Part shown: piece after piece, positions 1 to 60,047 of the stretch | How positions within the stretch are numbered: position 1 is the first letter of the stretch | How the letters are laid out: every line of letters begins with the position of its first letter | Assembly (NCBI GenBank): GCA_964019415.1 | Contig: OZ025884.1 | Span: forward strand, 270,001 to 334,000 | Source of the DNA: Ianthella basta | Lineage: Eukaryota > Porifera > Demospongiae > Verongiida > Ianthellidae | Reading direction: 5' to 3' | DNA: 64,000 nucleotides | Program-made: the position numbers and the translations under genes | Notes under the pieces: model-generated | Told to the model about the DNA's origin: nothing | Databases searched by the model: none | What the model saw: only the letters and a program-made list of their open reading frames with translations

Positions 1-56
1 CCCCCTCCCTCCCTCCTCCCTCCCTCCCCCCTCCCCCTCCCTCCCTCCTCCTGTAG

Positions 57-22222
<22,166 letters not shown>

Positions 22223-23029
22223 AGTAGACTCATTGCCTGTAACTAATTGCATGCATCCCTTCACAGTTGTGCCCACTAAGTACAGTTGAATTAGTAGTTG
22301 TATTTGCTGACATTGTCAATAGTTGTTTGCCATTTGAATTAGTTTTCTATGACTATGTGTTTAGTGTATTGCATAAATTGTATGCTAATTTCCATCTTGG
22401 TCTGCCTAGTCCAAGTGATTTGTGGTACAGTGAACACTGTTTTGGGAAGTGACACTATAGCCACGTACTGATTCATGATCACCCATGGCCAGAGAGATGA
22501 AAAATGGTCCAGCCTCTTTCACTTATATAACATTGAAGTAATCAGAATACTGTTATGCACACAAATTTCACCATGAATGATTGATTGGCTTCAGTATAGT
22601 GTGAATCAAACATGCTAGAGCCAAGACTCTTGAGATCTATAGTAGCTATAGCAGTGGAGCTCATGACAGTAGGGGCTGGGCCCGGGAAGTTGCACTATAC
22701 TGGTCCTTCATGCGTGTGTCTCCTGATTTGCAGCATATATTTTAGCAGATCTAGAGATTCGATCAGCATAGACGTGCAGGGGTAGTCTGCCTTGATAAGC
22801 CTCCCAAACTTGGGCCTGCATTATAGCAACATAGGGCGATTGAATTTTACCGCTCATTCGATTGCTTTTCATCACGTGACCATGGTTCCGCCTTCTCCTT
22901 TCCCGCTTTGAAGCTAGCTGTACACAAACAAGTTCCGACAGAAGGACAGCGCGCTAACGGGGCTGGGCCGGTCCACCCGCGGCACTGCGGGGTCTTGAGG
23001 TATACACTCTGATTTAAGAAGCAGATATA
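22223..23029. other. Intergenic spacer between RyR stop and the next ATG
   Basis: No coding exon is recognised. The RyR 3' UTR must begin here; I see no AATAAA in the first 250 bases. Towards the right end GC content rises (GCGCGCTAACGGGG, CACCCGCGGCACTGCGG near 22,950-22,990), and TCACGTGACC, an E-box type motif, lies near 22,873. Both fit a promoter for the gene starting at 23,030. Confidence 0.5.
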
Positions 23030-24091
23030 ATGGCGGAGAAAGATCCGCTCATTGTTGGTGAGTTGCTGTAAGCTAAGTTAATCTAATTGGCTAGGCAGCT
23101 AACTATGCCAACGGGTCTTCAGTCCAGGTTTGACCGCCGATGCATGAGATTATGAGGCCGATTACAAGCCCAGATCGATTCGCGGTCGTTCCATGATTGC
23201 TGAATGTAGCTAGCTAGCTACAGCTGACATGTAGCTAGACATCTGAGATCCGTGGCAAACTTGTCTGGTCCAGTGAGATGGACGGACCAGCCACCCCAAA
23301 CACGCTTGCATAAGTACAAATATAGCTGACCAGTGTGAGATCATCTCATTCAGAGTATATTATATGAGATCATCTCATTCAGAGTACCGTATGGCCGGAA
23401 ATTTTGGCGGGGAATTTATATTGGCGGATTGGCGTTGGAGAGCAATCCGCCAAAATTTGTGGAATCATATAGTTTTCCCGCTGAACAAGCCTGGTTGCGC
23501 CAGGCCTATAGATTAATCGTCAGCATGGAGTTCACAACTGACAGCAGCGCCAGGACACCACGTTTCAAAAGAGTTTTGCACACCGGAGGTGGAAGAGCGC
23601 GAGGAAGCCGAAGGCAATCCGAACGGCGTCGTATATACGGTCGCTGTGAAGACTGACGTTCAGATCATTGTCGGTAACTTACTGCGGCAGATTTTGGCAG
23701 GCTGTTCTCTGTTTCTGTGTTGGAGCGGTACAATGTGTGCGAGGTCACAGGCTTGGGGCGAGCGTCAGCAGATCTGCCAAAAGGAGGCCTGAAAGCCTTT
23801 GTACGTTGCAGCATTCCTGGGAAAGCTAAGGATTGGAACGAAAATAATCCGATTATGGTCAAACAACAGCGTGTGTACTCCTCAGAGACTCTTCAGCAAT
23901 CTAGCTTTGGTCCGGATTAGCCATTTTGCTATGAATATCATTATGGCACAGGCTTTGCCAAACTGCCAAAGTAAATCCCGCCGAATACAGAAATTTCAGC
24001 AATCCGCCAAAATTTCCGGCCATACGATATATTAGCAGCACATTGGCCACACCTTAGCTAGCTGGGCTGTCACTGGACACACATGCGCATG

Positions 24092-24170
<79 letters not shown>

Positions 24171-27100
24171 GATATACCATACAAAGAGTCAATCAGTTTA
24201 CACTGCATGCTACCGTTGGAGTAGGCATGAATGCATAGGACACCAAAACTGCACATTCAGTGTGAGGCTAGTGATGGAAACTGACTGCACACATACTTGA
24301 GCATGGCAGCATGAATTCACTAATTGGGCACAAACAAGCCTACTTTATGTAAGTAGTTGTACGTGGCAACCGTGACAAGGTCCAGAAATGATGGCATACT
24401 TAAGCTTGCGGGCATAACAAACCCCAAGCCACAATGTCACACAAACACTTCAATTTCCTATGCTTAGGAAGATTGGGTTCCTGTCCAATTGCCATTGCAA
24501 CAGCATATATGTCAGCGGGATTTAGAGCACAAAGCTCGAGGTGCAAAGCACCCGAGTACAGAGTGGTCTAAATCTTCGCTGACACCGTTAGAGCGGAATT
24601 TAGATAATATTGATCCAGAAACTGCTCTCTAATCCAATCAAAATTGTCTCCCCTATCTCTCTCAATGATGTCTGCGACACTGGCAACTGACAACAATGCA
24701 GGAGCCCAATAGAACTCTCCGGCACCCGTGAACTTTCTCATTACATTCCTTCCCGTTTGCCCTTATCCTACTTTGTAGGGAGGCCATTACTGCAGATGCA
24801 AAATGGCTGTGATGTCATCATAAACTGCATGCGCACTCTGCCCACAGCGTATGTCTATGGGATTTAGAATCACGTGCAAAGTAATTAGAAGGTTTCTCTG
24901 ATGTTTAGAATCATCGTTTAGACTCACATTACAATGGCAATGGGATCTATAAAATAGTTATAGCCCATACTCTTGGACTTCAGCTAGAAAATATTTATTT
25001 GGCCTCAGCTTTGTATTGTATTTTGGCAAAGGTCCTTGTCCTTTGGCTATAACCTTTACGGAACAGTGTTTTGCAATGTCTGCTAATTTTTCATATACAA
25101 ACCGTATGGTAGTACATGTGGTGATAGTACCTGTTGCATTCTCATACCAACCACTCCCTCCCTTTCTACATGTATACCAGATGCAGGAGTACGCTCCTCT
25201 AGTGAAGCTACAAGTGATATCGAAAGTGTGCTCTCTCAGAGCGTGCTCTCTGTGGGTGAGTCTCAATTAACCATCCTTAGTTGAGGCATTTTCACATGGG
25301 CCACACATTTCTAGAGCCATTGGTAGTTCAATCTGAATTTCACCCGAATCACCGGCCTTCTCAGGTAGACTTGAATTATCCCAGATTAGAAGGTTGCAGC
25401 CATGCCCTTGAGCAAGTTGTGTTGTTGCTGCAACCCACTCCAACTTGCACTGAGGCTGGTGCCCAGTCACCCTGATTATCAACTACTTGCACTGGTGGTG
25501 TTTTCATTGTATTAATTAGCACAAATATGTATACACACTCTATGTGCACTTGTGGTGGTTATCCTCTGCAACTTGCACGCACTGTTGGTCTTTTTCATTG
25601 TAGCACTTGCACAGTGTGGTGGTTGTACAGCTGATTTCAGAATGGTTGACCAAATGGCAAATGGTGAATTGTAAATGGCAAATGGCAAATGGCGTGACCT
25701 CATAGTGTGAGATCTAGTGCAATCATCCTAAGTGGCACATGTGACTAAAATGACACGGTAGACATCACAATGCATGACTTTTCACGGTGATGTTATGCCA
25801 TTTGCCCTTTACCATTTGAGATTTAACATTTGCCATTTGGTCAACCATTCTGAAATTGACTGTATCATAGGAAGGAAAAGAAATCATTATTGCGGTAATA
25901 ATTATCATCATGACACCATCACCAGTTTCAGCGTAAACATTTCTGTTAATGAAAGCTAGTGTTTAAATTGTGTTTTTCTATTCCTCTGTTAAAATTACAG
26001 GTGAACAGAGATGTAACATGCTGTTTAGAAAATTTGTGAGTAGAAATGCAGCCAAGAAAGGAAGGGCTGTCCTGGAAGGAGTAGGCCTTTCTTCGGTGAG
26101 GAGCAACATGTGTTACACAAACCACTCCGCAAATGAGGAAGAGGCCGTCCAGACAGGTCTGATTGAGTGGAGGAATGGTGGTGGGAATAGCCCCACATGG
26201 GCAGTGCTAGTGAACGCCATGGAACATGCAGAAATTCCAGTGCCGCTGATTACAAAACTAAAAGAGGAGCTCCTCAAAGGTGCACATTCTCAGCTGATTA
26301 TGCTAACCAGAGCATGCATGCATATGCTACACTGTATTGTGCCCATACACATGGGTTCCATTGCATATAATATTTATTATAGTAATTATTGCCGAGCATG
26401 AAGCGAGGCAACCTAATCGTGTTGCATTGAGCTTGGTGTCTGTATATATGTCACTATGTCTGTAACGCTTCAGGAATGCAATTATGCCTTACTGTATGTT
26501 CGTATTTGTCGTTGTCTGCCAAAATGGTCACACTATGCAGCCGTGGCCTATTGCTTTAATTCAGTGTTCCTTCGTTTGAACTTACAGTAAACGGCCCGTG
26601 CCGTCTACCCTGTGTCAGCTTTGTTGGACCTTTCCTGTGGTGACAGCTTCTGATCCTCTTGCAAAACATAAATTTGTGTACTCACCTCTGCAGCTTACCG
26701 AGGTATAGCAGCTAGAAGGCGTCTGTTCTCAGAATTCTCCAGCTTTGATTCGAAAGAAAAGCCTACTAGTGCTATAGCGGCCAAACTTCACGGAGTACTC
26801 ACAAGCCTCTCCATTGGCTCTAGTTACAGCACAGCTATAGCTAGCTAGTTAAGGCCAAATCCTGAAGTTTTCTGAGCGACCATAAATCAACTGTATCATG
26901 CCTACATCCACAGCCTCCTCTAACTCTTCGTCTTCCTGTGAGGCTCATGCATTTCATATATGCACTAGTAAACTAGGGCATACATTAGAATCACAAGAAG
27001 CCTCGCTGGTCAATTAAAACCCATGCACACCCAGCTGCGGTACAGGGATAAGTTAAGAAGCTGGCAGACAATGAAATTAGTAGATGCAATGCTATGGGTA

Positions 27101-30100
27101 GGCACTTTTAAACAACCTCATAATATTGAAATGATGAATAGCCCTAACGTGTACATATATATGTATATAGCTATCTAGCTAGCTAACTGTACCCCCTGGC
27201 AAGTTAACACTCATGTAGTAAGTTGTAGGGAGCATCTTGTGGTTAGGCGATCGGCTGATTTCTCCTTGTCCTGCTGTTCTGTGGAGGCATTGGCCCTTTG
27301 CCAGCGCAGTCGAACGCGTGTTCTTTCTCTACTATCTATAGTGGCCCAAGCGCAAGCCCTATGGTGATAGTAGTTGGCTGGCTAGGGCATCTCCGAGTGC
27401 TGGGAGCTGATGTAGTGTCGGTATACATACTCACTGTGTCACCTAACAGCCAAATAATTAATTTGCAATCCTCACTTGCTGTGCGAACCTGCCTTGAGAC
27501 AGCCCTCGGTCATCTCCCCGGGGCGCATTTTGGCCTCATTGCGAAAGCATTGCCCAAGTGGCACGGATATGCATACACGAGCATAGGATTGTATTGCACA
27601 AGCTGCGGATATACATACCCACGGGGATGACAGTGCATCATGATTACTTGCCTAACCTTTTGGGTTGGCAATAAGAGTGTGCTAAACGTTTTATAGGCAG
27701 AAAGTTCAACTTTGAGCCATGCACCCAGTTGTGAAGTTAAAATGCGTTAGTGTTAGGGGCCAAGGCCTTATAAGTCTTGGGCCTTGGGCCAGGTAAATGG
27801 AATTGTCTGCATGTCATGGTTGCCTTTGGAAGTAGCTGCAGTGCATCTAAAATCAAGGATGGCATGCTTGATGATGCTGTTCACAAGGCCATGCTGTGAT
27901 TCCTTTGCTGCATGCTACGTAGTCTGCGAATATCTACTATAGCAGCCACATGCTAGATGAGACACGTGCTCTAGCTATAGCTGATATGTTTTCTAAGGAT
28001 GAATGACCAAGCCCAGACTCCTCCCCTCCTGTGCCAGCAGGTCTAAGGCATTTTGTAGGGTGTCTAGGTCATGTGATGCTAGTATCATGTCATCAGCATA
28101 TTCAAAGTGCCACAGATTCCCACTAAACATCCAATTGCTACTAAGAACAGAGCTGGACTTAGACCGCACCCTTGCCTCACTCCCCACACACCTCAAATCC
28201 TGCAGTAGTGCCAAAACAAGTTTTCACCTTGGCATAGAATGCTCTGTAAATGCACTTATCTCGTCTTACTAGTGATTCAGGAGTCCCAAAGTGCAGCAGA
28301 ATTCTTCAGATGGCATCTCTGCTTACAAAGTCAAAGGCTGTGGTGAAATCTATTGCCACCAGATAGATGGGTTGGTTGGACTCGGTGGCTCATTCAATGA
28401 GTTGCTTGACCTCATAGATGTTGTCGGCAGTGCTTCTACCAGGAGTAAAGCCAGCTTGGGTTGGACCTGCAATGTTGAACACGTATCCCATCAGCCTCTC
28501 TTATACACAGTGTGCATATATCCTATAATTTATGCAGTTACCAAAAGACTGATGGCTCTGTACACGGTTGGACCCGAAGGGTCCTTGTGTGGTTTCAGCA
28601 TGGGAATGATGATGGACATGTCCCAAACAATTGGCAAAATACAGAGTCTCCAGGTAATCATGATAATACGAAAGAGCCAGAGTCTAGCCATTGCTGAGTA
28701 TCTATACACCTCAGCTGGTATGTTGTCACATCCACAAGCACGATTCATCTTCAGTCTTCAAGCGTTGTCCACTTCCTTCTCCTCTCTCTCAAGTGAAGTG
28801 TCAAATGCATGGCCCTCCAAACAAATGGTTCAGGTTATTGATCATACAGTGTGCTGTAGTGTTCTTTCCATTCTTCTTCCATTCTTTCCGTTCTTTCTTC
28901 TCCTCCAAGATGGGTGGGCCCACCACACCACTCCGTGTGTGGTGTCTGATCAAGGCATACTGTTGTTGCGTGTTTCCCTCTGCACTTGCCTTCTCCACCT
29001 CACGTGCCCTCTTACTCCACAGCCTGTCTGTATCTGACTTGCACCCTAGGTTGACAATACTGTTATGCTGGGCTACACCAGTCTGCTTCTTGCTCAGTTT
29101 ACTGTTCGCTTCAGTGAATGCCTTTCGTCTACACTCCATCACAGCTGCTGTTTCACTTGATTGCAAGTCTGATTGGATTCTCTTAGGTCTAGGTCTGAGG
29201 TGCTTTTCTGCTGCCGATGTCAGTGCTGCATGTAGCTCTCGCCATTCTGCTTCCAGAGTTTCTCTTGGTTCTTCAGGTAGATGGTGGTACTTTGCAGCTA
29301 CAGTCTTGTCAAAGTCTTGTGCACACTTCTCATCTCCAAACCTGGAAACATCAAATTTCTTCACCTTTTCAGTTGGTTTACTCGATCTGAAGCGCAGACG
29401 CAATGATGCTACTAGGGCTTGATGATCTGATCCACAGACCATTCCGCCAAACACTTTCCAGCGAGAACCTGTGGGATGCCGGAAACAGCTTGCGGGCAAG
29501 GCCTGACAGCACTCATCGATTAGATCCAAAACTCTATACTTCCATTGTCATTGGCTTCAGTTTCATTCTGAAGGTGATAAACTATAAATTTAGTTAAATG
29601 AACACGCTTCCCATAACAAACGACCCAGGCTGTGTGCTTCCATACGTACATATTAGTCACTCTCTTAAAAGTGAGTCGCTCCAGCCAGTTTTGAAGTATC
29701 TGCGCTGGTAGCAATGGTAGGTAGCTGCCATAACAACTGCTGGGTTTGAATTTGTTCGTTGAATAACGTAAATCAAATCAGCCAATAACTGAAAATTCCA
29801 CTGGACAATTTTTGTTCACCGTGAAGGAAAAACCAAAAATGGATGCACAACTACCTTAAAGCAGTAAGCCGGGTAATTTCGACCAGTGGAGGACACTTTT
29901 TGTTTTGTTCTTCCTAATCCCTGCAAGTTTGGTGGTGTTCTGTTCCATAGTTTTTGCGCCAAAAGTGAACAAACAAACAAACGAACTGAACTATAATATA
30001 GATTATTTGCTGTTGCTAGGTGGTTGCTATGTTTATTGGTTGCCTATATACCTGCTACTTGTGCCAAGGCGACTATATCTAATTTTTGGTGTGAATATCT

Positions 30101-33100
30101 AATTGCGATCAGACTGGTTTGGAGTAGGACAAGGAGTGAGACAGGGATGCACTATGTCACCATGGCTATTTAACATCTTTATGGACAACATTGTGAGGGA
30201 GGCAAAACAGAGGTTTGAAGGAGGAGTTGAGATGGAAACAGGCATAATACAGCTTCTCTTGTTTGCCGATGACCTAATGTTAGTGACAGAAAGAGATGGG
30301 GATGCAGAAAGAAATGTGAAGGTGCTGGATGAAGTGATGATGAAATGGAGAATGACAATCAATTGGGGAAAGACAAAGGTAATGGTGGTGAAGAGAGGAG
30401 GAGGCACATGCAACATTACAGTAAATGGAGTGGAGATAGAAAATGTGAAGACAATGAAGTATCTAGGAGCCATGTTAGATGAAGAGGGATCATGTGAAGC
30501 AGAGGTAGACCACAGAATAGGAGCAGCATCCAAAGTGATTGGAGCTATGAGAAAAGAGATAATTGATCGAAGAGAACTGAGCAAGGCAACAAAACTTAGA
30601 GTGATCAATGCCACGGTGATGCCAACTCTGTTGTATGCATGTGAGACCTGGACCCTGCTAGAGAGACACAAGAGCAGAATACAAGCCCTTGAAATGAGAT
30701 GCCTGAGGAGAGTGGAAGGAGTGACTATGTTGGACAAAGTGAGGAATGTTGATATTAGATCAAGACTGGGACAGGTGGCAGTGGTATCAAGAGTAGAGAA
30801 CAAGAAGACAGAATGGTTAAAGAAGATGGAAGAAATGACAGATGACAGGATGGTAAAGAAGGTGTATATGGAGAATGTGCCCGGAAAGCGACCGAGGGGA
30901 AGACCAAGGAAAAGATGGGCTGATGATCTGAAAGTAAATTGAACAGTTAATTATTGAACTATTTAGTACAGCATGATGTGAACTATTTCTTGCACAGAAC
31001 TGTTAGAAAATAATTCCAGCGACCTCCAGCATTGGAGACAAAGCTGTGTATGATTGATTGATTGATTGATTGATTGATATCTAATTGCGCACTGCTGACT
31101 TTGCACATCAGTTCTCAAACTGTGAGTAGCTGTTACCTGTACACAGTCCATATCCTAATGAATACCCAAGTTTGGGAACAGAGGGTTGGATGAATGCACT
31201 GTGTATGCATGTCTCATTGGATTGATAGTAGCTATTTATCATGTCTTGAGATGCACAATACATTCAGATCAACACTTCACTACTCAACCGCTATGGTTAG
31301 GTAGTGTAGTGTGGATATTGCAGGTAATTAATGAAGCAACACAGAGATTATCGTCAACTCAGCAAACTGTGCGTCAAATGTGGCCGACTATTCAGCGAGA
31401 GGACGTACCAATAGACATCTCAGGTAGCTAGCTAGCTATGGAAAGAACAAAAAGACTCAGATTAGGGCCAATTCCACTGCAGCTGATTACCGATTCATCA
31501 TGCTGTCCCTCGGTCAGATTCCTCTGAGCTGACTTGGCTCCCACTGTCTTCAACGTGTTCGGGCGCATCTTCTGCCAAGGCACGATTCACCAGCCAAGTT
31601 TTGGTCACAGTTGGGGTCTCCGATCGCGTTGCAGGAGATGGGTAAGACGTCTCCTTCGTAGAGGAAGAGGTTTCCAAGGGGTAGCGTACGGATGTTTTTG
31701 CCTGCCGGTTTGTCTTCTTCGCAGAGGAAGAGGTTTCCGAGGAGTAGAGTACGGATGTTTCTGCCTGCCAGTTTGCTGCCTCTGCACTAGCTCTCCTGCA
31801 TAAACAATAACTAGGCATACGCTAAGCACATAAGAATTGCCTCACAGTATGAATATTACGTGGCCAGTAGACAAGTGTATTGTGATGTTACAGACTGGAG
31901 CTGTCTTAACAGCCAAGCACCTTGTTTGTTACTGCCAAAGCTCCCCAAGCCTGGACTGCCGCTGCTTGTCCATCGCCGGCGCCAGTAGCCTTGCGCCATT
32001 CCGCCGCATTCAATTCTAGTCTGGCCTATCTTTGCCCCGCTGTCTCCGTATCAAGTCGCGCACACCGTCTTGCAGCGTGGCCCCCTCGGCGTGCTGGACG
32101 CAGCCGCGTCGTTGCCATTCCCACCTGTGCCTTCCCTCTCCTTCTGTGCCCCTGATCTGCGGGAGCATACCGGCAAAGATGAGCGGCCGAACAGGAGCAG
32201 AAGCACCCTTTGACAAGACGAGCTGTCACATGACGGAGTCACATGCGCAGTCACGTGTCGTGCGATACAAATATTGGATATATATCGCCGAGGCTCGAAT
32301 AGACAGCGATCATTAGCCTTGCTTCGCTCGCTTACGCTCGCCGCTCGGCAATAATAATGCTGCAGTGGATTCGCCCACGTTTTCCTAGCGCTTTCCTTAT
32401 TTGGCTAGAAACCAATTAACATTCACCCACGCTTCCCTTTGTGCGGCAAATAAATCACTTATAACACCTCCTTTTCGGGATGTTGCTGATTTATAAGCAC
32501 TCCCCCTCAGGCGCTTTGCGCCCTCGGGCCTTGTGCTTATAAATCAGTGACATCCCTCAAGGAGGTGTTATAACTAATACTTGATCATATGATATGCTAT
32601 GTGTATATGTTACGTAACTTATTGTATACCCATCTCTCCCTGCCCCAGATCCAGCTCACCATCCATCTGAATGGGCGTTTGCTGCAAGACCAATGCTCAC
32701 TGACTCAACTGCTTTGGTGTACTACTCACATATTGCACAGCACCAAGGTGTGTACATTGTATGTATCTGTGATTACTAATAGTAACTGTTATATGTATGT
32801 GACCATGCCTATGCAACCATCTAATGACGATTGCAATATTTCCATCATTTGTTCGGAATACTACAGATATACTGTGCATTGTATACATACCCTACATCTG
32901 TACTGTATATGTACTGTAGTGGTACCTCTATAATGCGGACCCCCTAATAGGAATGAAAGGTAACTTCTATCTCAAACATTGCAGTTGAAGGAGATAGAGA
33001 AGGACCTGGTGGAGGGTCAACCTCAACCTCAAGGAGCAGGGAGAGGGAGGTTCGTTGCTTAATTCTGTAATGTTTTTGCAAACTTTTGCTTTGTTTTGTG

Positions 33101-33333
33101 TGTGCCCACTCATTCACCCTATTGTGAGCCTCTGTGCAATTGCACAACCTCAGTGGCACAGCACCACATTTTTTAGTGGTTTGGCCAGTCACCAATATTA
33201 GTAACCTAATCAATATAGCTAGCTAGCTAATACCATCCATCTCAATCAGATATGTTTGCTCCCCAAGGAGATGGCACAGCACAGCTCCATCTATGTGATG
33301 TGGGCAGTGTACAGGGCTGTAGCAAAATTGTGA
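23030..33333 (+). CDS. Candidate Death-domain protein gene (partial model)
   Basis: Exon 1 is 23030-23057 (MAEKDPLIV, phase 1, GTGAGT donor). Exon 2 is 26001-26279, in phase, and encodes about 93 residues with a Death-domain pattern: a basic helix around CNMLFRKFVSRN, then LIEWRNGGGNSPTWAVLVNA and EIPVPLITKLKEELLKG, matching the family signature W..........TW..L..A. Further open exons are 31324-31423, 32649-32747 (phase 1 to 1) and 32985-33049 (phase 1 to 0), possibly ending in 33250-33333 (TGA). These downstream exons are weak, and exon 2 (ends phase 1) cannot join 31324 (needs phase 0) without a missing exon. They may belong to a different transcript. Death domains mediate homotypic signalling contacts in apoptosis and innate immunity. 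Confidence 0.5.
23388..24026. mobile_element. TIR element (MITE), about 640 bp
   Basis: CGTATGGCCGGAAATTTTGG at 23388 is matched by its reverse complement ending at 24026. The inner parts of both ends contain GGCGGATT/AATCCGCC pairs. There is no transposase; a short open frame inside has no recognised homology. No clear target-site duplication was found. Confidence 0.7.
24096..24168. repeat. (CA)n microsatellite
   Basis: About 70 bases of pure CA repeats, in the first intron of the Death-domain gene candidate. Confidence 0.97.
24510..24584. repeat. Short inverted-repeat element
   Basis: TGTCAGCGGGATTTAGA on the left is mirrored by TCTAAATCTTCGCTGACA on the right, with a GC-richer centre. 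This is MITE-like. Confidence 0.55.
25634..25857. mobile_element. TIR element, about 224 bp
   Basis: ATTTCAGAATGGTTGACCAA at the left is repeated inverted at the right (TTGGTCAACCATTCTGAAAT). Further in, ATGGCAAATGG and CCATTTGCC motifs also pair, giving inverted arms of about 60 bases. No coding sequence. Confidence 0.75.
26280..27992. other. Stretch without recognised genes
   Basis: No exon, RNA gene or transposon was recognised. A 110-codon open frame at 27298-27630 has no family resemblance. AT-rich TAGC repeats occur near 27,170-27,185. Confidence 0.4.
27993..29530 (-). mobile_element. Decayed LINE (endonuclease end plus reverse transcriptase fragments)
   Basis: On the minus strand the first open segment (29529-28801) has GSDHQAL, the tail motif of an APE-type endonuclease, followed by the basic linker typical before reverse transcriptase. 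Segment 28748-28530 has GCDNIPAEVYRY, an RT fingers motif. Segment 28214-27993 has the catalytic FEYADDMILAS. The pieces lie in different frames with stops between them, so the element is inactive. It is truncated at both ends. RTE or CR1 affiliation is likely but not decided. Confidence 0.8.
29653..30002 (-). mobile_element. Helitron-like non-autonomous element, copy A
   Basis: Read on the minus strand, the 350-bp element begins TCTATATTATAG, preceded by A, and has a (TTTG)n stretch near the start. It ends with a 5-bp hairpin TCACT/AGTGA (8-base loop) followed by CTAA and then T. A TC start, a terminal hairpin with CTRR, and insertion between A and T are the Helitron hallmarks. It shares sequence over its length with the copy at 43004-43404. 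Confidence 0.5.
30108..31076 (+). mobile_element. 5'-truncated RTE-type LINE with perfect target-site duplication
   Basis: The insertion is flanked by a perfect 13-bp duplication ATATCTAATTGCG (30095-30107 and 31077-31089). The open frame runs to TGA at 30940-30942 and encodes about 275 residues of RT palm and C-terminal region: GVRQGCTMSPWLFN, LFADDLMLV, GKTKVMVV, YLGAMLDE, and the C-terminal RGRPRKRWADDL found in RTE-like LINEs. The 3' end is a (TGAT)n tail (31050-31076). The intact frame and exact duplication point to a recent insertion. The N-terminal endonuclease is missing. Confidence 0.92.
31424..32648. other. Gene-poor stretch with two-copy repeat
   Basis: No confident exon. A unit of about 60 bp containing AGAGGAAGAGGTTTCC and TACGGATGTTT is duplicated in tandem at about 31,660-31,775. 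The inverted repeat at 32459-32573 lies at its right end. Confidence 0.4.
32459..32573. mobile_element. 115-bp palindromic MITE
   Basis: TTATAACACCTCC is mirrored by GGAGGTGTTATAA. The inner arms TGATTTATAAGCAC/GTGCTTATAAATCA also pair, so almost the whole element folds into one hairpin around a GC-rich loop. Confidence 0.8.
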
Positions 33334-33479
33334 AGTGCAATAAGGGGGAAGTGTTTGCTTGCTATGCTTGCGAAACATTTTTTTACCCTTACCCTATTTC
33401 CTGAGTCAACGACGGCTATTTTAACAGGTCAAATGATGTCATATGATGTAATGCAACAATGGCCCCCACAATGAATAGC

Positions 33480-33564
33480 GTAGCCTTGCGTAGCCAGTCC
33501 CTATTTCATAGGGACTGGATTTTCCGCAGGGGCGATGAAATAGGGACTGGCTATGCAAGGCTAC
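33480..33564. mobile_element. 85-bp palindromic MITE with 7-bp duplication
   Basis: GTAGCCTTGCGTAGCCAGTC and its near-perfect inverse bound the element, and GAATAGC is duplicated on both sides (33473-33479; 33565-33571). The TAGCCTTG...CAGTCCCTATTTC end is shared with the element at 55884-55965, so they belong to one family. Confidence 0.8.
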
Positions 33565-33822
33565 GAATAGCACACATGGTAGCCTATTGATGCCCTGCTA
33601 AAGAGTTGTCCTTTTAGCTGGAACCTATAATCAAGTAAGTTGCAAAGCTACGTCTTGGTTTATGGTTAGGCCCCTCCCCCCTAAATCTGGAAGTGTGTGC
33701 AAATTGGCCAGCTGTGATTTTAGAAAGTCTGTTTCTTGAGCAAAACGTGGTCTGGCTGGACTGGGTGCTACGCCTATGCACCTTGAACCAGGACCGGCGG
33801 AATCGGTCCACTTGCTCTGGCC

Positions 33823-59416
<25,594 letters not shown>

Positions 59417-60047
59417 GTCACTGAAGGCATCAATAGAACTAAAGCTCCTGCCATCTCTATATTGTCTTAAACTTCTTTTCACTCCCTCCATGCACTGTAT
59501 TCCTCGCCCTCATCCTGCTGTGACTATTTGCTGTATTGATGATATTAATTTACTGCTTGTTTGCTCAGTCATTCTCAGTCATACATTTTGACTGTTGTAG
59601 CTAGTAGTCCACCCCTTCACCTTGCTCTAAACATTCTGCTGCTTCTTTTGGGAATCCTCTTGTAGGTGACTTGTCCACTGTTGTGCAGTCACCTTTCTGT
59701 GCTTTCCTAATCACTGTCTTTGCAGTCTTCGTATTCTTTTCTAGCTCTCGGCACTTCTTTCCTACAGTCACTAGATAAGGGCCTGTATAAACTTGAACAT
59801 CCATAGATTAAATACCTCTATCTCCATCTTACTGTTAGTTTTGCAACAACAATTCTCTAGCTTACAAATGTACTCCCATCTTTTGACACACTTGCTTACT
59901 TCTTCTAACAAGAACACTGCTACACCTGCTCCAGCTGTGCCGTATCACACAGAATTGCTATGCAACCAGTGAACAACAGGCCACACCCTATAACCCTCCC
60001 CTCTCACCCCTTGCCCTTATCCCTCACCATGCATTCCCCTCTCTCAG
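59417..60047. other. Gap between helicase stop and first WW/HECT exon
   Basis: No WW-domain exon, C2 domain or start of a HECT gene is recognised on the + strand. A 67-codon minus-strand frame (59804-59601) has no family match. The stretch reads as intron: pyrimidine-rich, ending in the acceptor CCCTCTCTCAG at 60047. Confidence 0.55.

Larger units (their letters stand above)
23058..26000. other. First intron of the Death-domain gene candidate
   Basis: 2.9 kb without recognisable exons. It holds a tandem duplication of about 29 bp (near 23,336-23,386), a TIR element (23388-24026), a (CA)n array (24096-24168) and two inverted-repeat elements (24510-24584; 25634-25857). Confidence 0.5.

Noticed and set aside
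27298..27630. 110-codon plus-strand frame
   Set aside because: No recognisable domain, no splice context and no supporting neighbours.
31498..31818. 106-codon minus-strand Ser/Thr/Glu-rich frame with a repeated block
   Set aside because: Explained by a tandem duplication of about 60 bp; no homology recognised.
59601..59804. 67-codon minus-strand Lys-rich frame between helicase and HECT exons
   Set aside because: No family match; considered as a separate gene or lost WW exon but it has neither WW residues nor the right strand.
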